Shown here in pieces: positions 59,390-64,000 of a DNA stretch of 64,000 nucleotides; the first letter of the stretch is position 1; each line of letters begins with the position of its first letter. The position numbers were made by a program, and so were the translations under genes. The DNA is from Sphingobacteriaceae bacterium (GTDB lineage Bacteria > Bacteroidota > Bacteroidia > B-17B0 > Aurantibacillaceae), in the NCBI GenBank assembly GCA_023251725.1, contig JAHEYG010000005.1, positions 1 through 64,000 of the forward strand, written 5' to 3'. The notes beneath the pieces are model-generated. The model worked only from the letters and a program-made list of their open reading frames with translations, had not been told where the DNA came from and did no database searches.

Positions 59390-61834
59390 TTGATTTCAAA
59401 TAAGGAAATACAGAAATTTATTTTATTTTTTTTTCTGACATTCTCCTGCAAAAATTATTTTTCTCAAACAAACATTAACGGAAAAATTATTGATTCTACA
59501 AAAACGCCTGTTCCGTTTTGCGCCTTGGCTTTAATAAATGCAAATGATAGCACCCTTGTAAAAGGAAATGTGACTAACGAACATGGTGAATTTATTTTTG
59601 AATCAATAACAAAAGGAAATTATTTAATTAAAACATCCAATGTTGGATTTACTAATTTTTATTCCCAAAACATAAAAACAGATTCGCTTTTGCAACAAAT
59701 AAACCTGGAGCCCATCATTTTAAAAAGCAATGCTGTTAATTTAAAAGAAGTTTCTATTTCTGTTTTTAAACCAACCGTTGAATTTAAAAAAGGAATTACA
59801 ATTTTAAATGTTGAAAATAATTTAATCTCGAGCGGCAATACGGTAATTGAATTGTTACGTCGTATCCCAGGCATAACAGTTGATAATCAAAATAATATTC
59901 TCATTAACGGCAAAAGCGGCGTACGTTTTTTAATTAACGGACGATTACAATATTTAAGCGGTGCACAAATGATAAATGTTTTAAGCAGCATGAACGCCGA
60001 ATCCATTTCCACTATCGAATTAATTAAAAATCCCCCGGCTAAATACGACGCCGCCGGAACAGCAGGTTTAATAAATATTGTTTTAAAAAAAGGAAGACTA
60101 AAAGGCTTCAATGGCAGTTTTTATGATTTGGTAGGACAAGGAACTTATTTTAGAAACACTGCGGTGCTTGCTTTAAATTTTAAATCCAACAAATTAAGTG
60201 TTTTTAGCAATTTTACATTAATGAATTTAAATTTGGGCGACCATTATTCATTTAACAGAACTATTATTAATGCTACAGCTAAAGATGAAATTAATGAAAC
60301 CGGAATTGATTTAATGTATCGCGAAATCTTAGCAGGCAATTTGGGTTTGGAATATGATTTAGGGCCTAAAACAACAATTGGATTAAATGTAAATGCAGGT
60401 CCTAATAATACAGATCATACTCAGGAATCAAAAATTGCGATTCCGAGCGGAAACACTTTTCCGTATAATTATATATTGAGTAAAAGTACAATGGGCGAAC
60501 ATTTCAGTAATCCGAGTTTAAACTTAAATGCCCTGCATAAATTTGATTCTGTGGGAACGCAATTATCTTTCTCAGCCGATTTCACCAGTTTTTTGGGATT
60601 GGATACAAAATTAAATGAGAATAGGTTTTATAATAATTATGAAACCGAAGTTATTCCGTTGTACGCCAACAAAAGTTATACAAGAAGAGATTTCAGGATT
60701 TTTACCCAGAAACTCGATTTTACAAAAGTATTTAAAAAAGAATTTACATTGGAAGCAGGAGCGAAAACTAGTTTTGTAAATAACGAAAATGTTTTTAGTT
60801 TAGAACAAACTAATCCGTTAACGGGCGTCTTAGAGCAGGATACTTTTTTTTCGAACATTTATAATTATCATGAACAGATTTTGGCGGGCTACCTTAATCT
60901 TAGTAAAAATTTTAAAAAAGTAAATGTTCAGGGAGGTTTGCGCTTTGAACAAACCAATATTGATGCCTTAAACAAAACAAACGGATTTACTTTAACACGA
61001 AATTATTGGAACATTTTTCCGAGCGGCTCTATTGATTATACTATTAATAAAAAAAATAGTTTACAGTTGTTGTATAGCTACCGTATCGATCGGCCCGATT
61101 ATCAATCGTTAAATCCTTCGAAGGTTTTTTGGGACCGATTGGATTATCGGTCAGGAAATCCGTTTTTACTTCCTCAATATAGTCACAATCTAAATCTGGA
61201 TTTTAATCACAATAGTTTTATAATAAATAGTTTTGCTATTATTCAAACCACCAATTCGTTTTTCGGATATTCGTATTCAAACGTTGCAACTAAAATAAAT
61301 ACTGATACAAATGTAAACATAGGCGTTCGAAATCATTTGGCTTACACCTTATTTATACAAAAACAAATTAAATGGTACAATTTTCAGTTTACAGCAATTG
61401 GGATGTACCGAAATTTTACAGGCACCTTAAACGGCGAAAACGCAAATTCTCAAAGTTTCTTTTATGAATTAAATTTAAATAACGAATTTAATTTGCCTAA
61501 AGATTTTAAAGTGCAATTATTTGCAAACTATAATTCGCCGTTAAACGAAAGTTTACAACTATACAAAGAAAGCGCTTCCTTTAATTTAGCGATACAAAAA
61601 ACCTTTTTTAATAATAATTTGTCTTTGTCGTTAGGCTTTTACGACATGTTTTACACTGAAATAACGGCGAGTACCACAACTTTTTCTAACCAAACAACTT
61701 ATTTTCAATTAAAAAGTGACAGCAGAAGATTTCGCTTGACCCTGAATTATAAATTCGGAAAAATGAAATTCCAGCAAAAATCAAAACGCAGCAATGCCGA
61801 AGAAAGTAACCGGTTAAACAGTTCTGGAAAATAA
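59390..61834 (+). CDS. TonB-dependent receptor-like outer membrane beta-barrel protein (OMP_b-brl_3 type), second copy
   Basis: An 814-residue protein from TTG (no nearby ATG fits). Signal peptide (about 8-25), carboxypeptidase-regulatory-like domain (about 28-110, INGKIIDSTKTPVPF and KGNVTNEHGEFIFESIT), plug (about 145-225, GNTVIELLRRIPGITVDNQN and SISTIELIKNPPAKYDAAG) and a 22-strand-type barrel ending in RFRLTLNYKFGKMKF and a Lys/Asn-rich tail after it. The tail after the last strand is unusual for a barrel. Its domain order is that of the first receptor at 1.6-4.4 kb, but it has no GLPGLI partner. Substrate unknown. Confidence 0.88.
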   Translation: MISNKEIQKFILFFFLTFSCKNYFSQTNINGKIIDSTKTPVPFCALALINANDSTLVKGNVTNEHGEFIFESITKGNYLIKTSNVGFTNFYSQNIKTDSLLQQINLEPIILKSNAVNLKEVSISVFKPTVEFKKGITILNVENNLISSGNTVIELLRRIPGITVDNQNNILINGKSGVRFLINGRLQYLSGAQMINVLSSMNAESISTIELIKNPPAKYDAAGTAGLINIVLKKGRLKGFNGSFYDLVGQGTYFRNTAVLALNFKSNKLSVFSNFTLMNLNLGDHYSFNRTIINATAKDEINETGIDLMYREILAGNLGLEYDLGPKTTIGLNVNAGPNNTDHTQESKIAIPSGNTFPYNYILSKSTMGEHFSNPSLNLNALHKFDSVGTQLSFSADFTSFLGLDTKLNENRFYNNYETEVIPLYANKSYTRRDFRIFTQKLDFTKVFKKEFTLEAGAKTSFVNNENVFSLEQTNPLTGVLEQDTFFSNIYNYHEQILAGYLNLSKNFKKVNVQGGLRFEQTNIDALNKTNGFTLTRNYWNIFPSGSIDYTINKKNSLQLLYSYRIDRPDYQSLNPSKVFWDRLDYRSGNPFLLPQYSHNLNLDFNHNSFIINSFAIIQTTNSFFGYSYSNVATKINTDTNVNIGVRNHLAYTLFIQKQIKWYNFQFTAIGMYRNFTGTLNGENANSQSFFYELNLNNEFNLPKDFKVQLFANYNSPLNESLQLYKESASFNLAIQKTFFNNNLSLSLGFYDMFYTEITASTTTFSNQTTYFQLKSDSRRFRLTLNYKFGKMKFQQKSKRSNAEESNRLNSSGK

Positions 61835-61837
61835 TTT

Positions 61838-64000
61838 TTATTGCTTGCCCAAAACCAAAAACTTTTTAGTAATGGTTTGGTATTGATTTTGCAATACAGC
61901 CTGATAGGTTCCGGCTTGCAGAGTATTTAATTCAATTTTTTCTTTTCCGGAAGATTCTCGCTCAAAAATTAAAATCCCAAGTGAATTAAAAATTTTAAAA
62001 TTTGACGGTGTATCATCACCGTTATATTCAATAGTAATGGATTGCTCGGCCGGAACAGGGTATACATTTATGTAAACATTTAAAAGTCCGACCGGAGAAA
62101 TGACTATGCTGTTAGAGAAATTTACTTTCCCTTTTGTATCCACTTCTCGCAAACGGTAATAATTTATGTTGCCGTAATTCGGATTATTATCAACAAATTC
62201 ATAATTACGATTTTGGTGCGAATTACCAAAAGCCTTTACAGTTCCTAATTCTTCAAATAAAATTCCGTCTGCGCTTCGTTCCACCACAAAATAATCGCTG
62301 TTTAATTCCATGGCGGTTGTCCAGTTCAGCACCACGGTTCTGTCAACAGCTTTCCCCGAAAAAGAAATCATCTCAACGGGCAGTGGAATAAAACAAACGC
62401 TTGGCGGAACAGCACAAGTTAAACTGTTTACTGCCGAGTAAACTCCAACAAATCCGCTTCCGGTGGCATATAACGTACTACTTGGGCGATCTAATTTAAT
62501 ATCAAAAACATATTTATTTACCGATGGAGCGGCTAACGGTATGCTGGGAAGGACATTAAAGACTGCACCGGTAAAATGATAGGATAAAATAGAATTATTA
62601 CCTCCTAAATAAAGATTATCACAGTCATCCACTTCTATACCTCCCTCCGCTTTTAAAACATTTGCTGCAATAGTGGTAAACGCAATTTTAGCACCGGTAA
62701 GTTTATTATACGCCGCCAAATTAAATCCATCGTAATAATATAAATAATTATTATTTACTGCCAGACAATTGTAACCATTGCTGTTACCTGCAAATGGAGC
62801 AACGTAACTACTTTTCATGGCACAATATGTCATGTTTAAATACGTACTCGGTACTGCCCAAACTGTATTGGTAAGCGCAGTATTAATTTTGGCGAGCGTA
62901 TTTATAATGGCAACGTTGGAAGAAGTGTAATACACAAAAGGATTTCCATTAACATCCATTGTTGTTGAAACTAAATCTTGTGAAGCGCTTGCATTACCGG
63001 CCATAAAAGAAGTCACCACGACGGCACCGGTAGTTTCATTAATTTGTCCGCACGATTGATTAGTGGAAGGACAACCTCCAATGCCGTATAAATTTCCGGT
63101 GGTGCATTGTATTCCCATATCCCAAACTTCCTGCCAAGCTAAATTAGCAACTGTCATAAAATTATCGTAAACACCGGCAGTGGTTAAACGAATTACCTGG
63201 CATCCGGTGGCGGGCACCCAACCCTGACCAATATAAGGTTTACCCGTAATGCGGTTCACACAAAAATTAGAAACATAATTAGTGGCGCCGCTTCCATTCC
63301 AGGGCGGTGCTACAACAATTCCGGCAAATGTCCATTGTAAAACACCCGCCGAATTATATTTTGAAGTTAACCATGGAGTTGTTCCTCCGTATACAAAAAG
63401 ATTTCCTGCATTATCATAATCCACATCGTATCCATAATTATTGGTGGCCAAAGTGGTAATAGTTGTTACCCACGGATCAATGGTCAATGTTTTCCGGGTT
63501 TGGAAACCGTTAGGAAAATTAAAACTGATGGTATTGTTTTCCAAAACAAATGCCGAAGCTACTTCATTATTGTTTTCATCAAAAGAAAAAGGAACGTGCT
63601 CAATAAGGTTATCGAGCGGTGTTTTAATAATAATGTCGCCCGATTTGGTAAGCGACATTTTATCAAAATCGCCCGAATAAACCATTTTTATCTCGGAAGG
63701 GTTACCACCGGGATGAACAATTACACTGTATTTAATTCCATAACCTTTGTCCACTGGAATGATATATTCAATATCGATGTCATTATAAACATTTTTGTAA
63801 ATAATTTTTTTGTAACCGTAAGAAATTAATTCTTTGGCGCCATAAGTAAAATAATAATTTGTTTTTTCGTTGCTTTCAATTTCAATATTAGGATTGGCAT
63901 TGGCCCATTTCATTTCAACAAAACAATTCACATCCGGTTTTAATTTTAAAGACTTGCCTTTTTCAGCGGCTTCTTTCTGGTCTTCAGAAACCATAAAACG
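61838..64000 (-). CDS. T9SS-secreted DUF7948/propeller protein (partial, N-terminus off window)
   Basis: At least 720 residues, open to the window end; the frame has an ATG at 63994 but continues upstream (RF before it), and the signal peptide expected for a secreted protein is missing, so the gene extends beyond. Visible parts: a DUF7948-type N-terminal domain (TNYYFTYGAKELISYGYKK, VYNDIDIEYIIP, GIKYSVIVHPGGNPSEIKM, TPLDNLIEHVPFSFDENNNEV, TIDPWVTT), then a propeller-like SBBP region, and a type A sorting domain (VYPVPAEQSITIEYNGD to KKFLVLGKQ). It should be exported by T9SS. Confidence 0.85.
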   Translation of the reverse strand, partial: RFMVSEDQKEAAEKGKSLKLKPDVNCFVEMKWANANPNIEIESNEKTNYYFTYGAKELISYGYKKIIYKNVYNDIDIEYIIPVDKGYGIKYSVIVHPGGNPSEIKMVYSGDFDKMSLTKSGDIIIKTPLDNLIEHVPFSFDENNNEVASAFVLENNTISFNFPNGFQTRKTLTIDPWVTTITTLATNNYGYDVDYDNAGNLFVYGGTTPWLTSKYNSAGVLQWTFAGIVVAPPWNGSGATNYVSNFCVNRITGKPYIGQGWVPATGCQVIRLTTAGVYDNFMTVANLAWQEVWDMGIQCTTGNLYGIGGCPSTNQSCGQINETTGAVVVTSFMAGNASASQDLVSTTMDVNGNPFVYYTSSNVAIINTLAKINTALTNTVWAVPSTYLNMTYCAMKSSYVAPFAGNSNGYNCLAVNNNYLYYYDGFNLAAYNKLTGAKIAFTTIAANVLKAEGGIEVDDCDNLYLGGNNSILSYHFTGAVFNVLPSIPLAAPSVNKYVFDIKLDRPSSTLYATGSGFVGVYSAVNSLTCAVPPSVCFIPLPVEMISFSGKAVDRTVVLNWTTAMELNSDYFVVERSADGILFEELGTVKAFGNSHQNRNYEFVDNNPNYGNINYYRLREVDTKGKVNFSNSIVISPVGLLNVYINVYPVPAEQSITIEYNGDDTPSNFKIFNSLGILIFERESSGKEKIELNTLQAGTYQAVLQNQYQTITKKFLVLGKQ

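Overview
The window is an AT-rich chromosomal stretch from a member of the Bacteroidota. The evidence is at least seven secreted proteins with a Por/type IX secretion (T9SS) C-terminal sorting domain, two OMP_b-brl_3-type TonB-dependent receptors, GLPGLI, DUF2490, DUF4956, DUF983 and MbnP families, almost no Shine-Dalgarno sequences, and several TAnnTTTG boxes of the Bacteroidota -7 type. A precise genus cannot be read from it. No rRNA, tRNA, CRISPR array, prophage or transposase was seen.

Layout. 1-5.1 kb: a partial 2-phosphosulfolactate phosphatase (comB) behind gcvT, then a TonB-type outer-membrane receptor translationally overlapping a GLPGLI protein. 5.2-9.2 kb: the succinate dehydrogenase operon sdhC-sdhA-sdhB, in which a small four-helix-bundle gene flanked by inverted repeats sits between sdhA and sdhB. 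9.3-13.3 kb: a barrel protein, a fused two-domain oligopeptide ABC ATPase, a DedA protein. 13.3-19.8 kb: a minus-strand run yraN - pseudouridine synthase - glmS - unknown - flavin halogenase-like oxidoreductase. 19.9-22.5 kb: DUF4412-like protein, a CxxC membrane protein, a rhodanese and a NOL1/NOP2/Sun RNA methyltransferase carrying an apparent in-frame repeat insertion.

22.5-28.3 kb is the most unusual region: a DUF2235 hydrolase, two TPR-transmembrane sensors and one six-TM sensor that each stop directly after the coiled linker (DSIHYAKRIQTALL) that normally leads into a SpoIIE phosphatase domain, and then one free-standing SpoIIE/PP2C phosphatase. It looks like a dissociated sensor/phosphatase module in which several sensor halves could share one catalytic half.

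28.4-44.1 kb: a CDF metal exporter, then secreted and envelope proteins with a metal/heme flavour: an NHL-propeller T9SS protein, a propeller lipoprotein with a CX4CH cytochrome-like motif, an MbnP-family lipoprotein, a CXXCH choice-of-anchor V protein, a T9SS thioredoxin-like protein, a barrel with a GCCSGGSGSP mature terminus, two small Cys-rich secreted proteins, and a 1862-residue T9SS protein with eight Ig-like repeats. 44.6-54.8 kb: MgtC, YceI, a cupin_8/JmjC-like protein whose iron-binding Asp is replaced by Ala, a polytopic membrane protein, a VTC polyphosphate-polymerase - DUF4956 - DUF2490 operon, DUF983 and an XRE regulator. 55-64 kb: an ECF sigma factor with a likely anti-sigma partner, a TMTC-like GT-C membrane protein with TPRs, a small lipoprotein, a second TonB-type receptor and a T9SS protein running off the window end.

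Intergenic DNA repeatedly holds short inverted-repeat elements (5.94, 6.37, 8.4, 10.16, 18.09 and 55.3 kb). Functional calls rest on motif recognition by eye; no database search was run.
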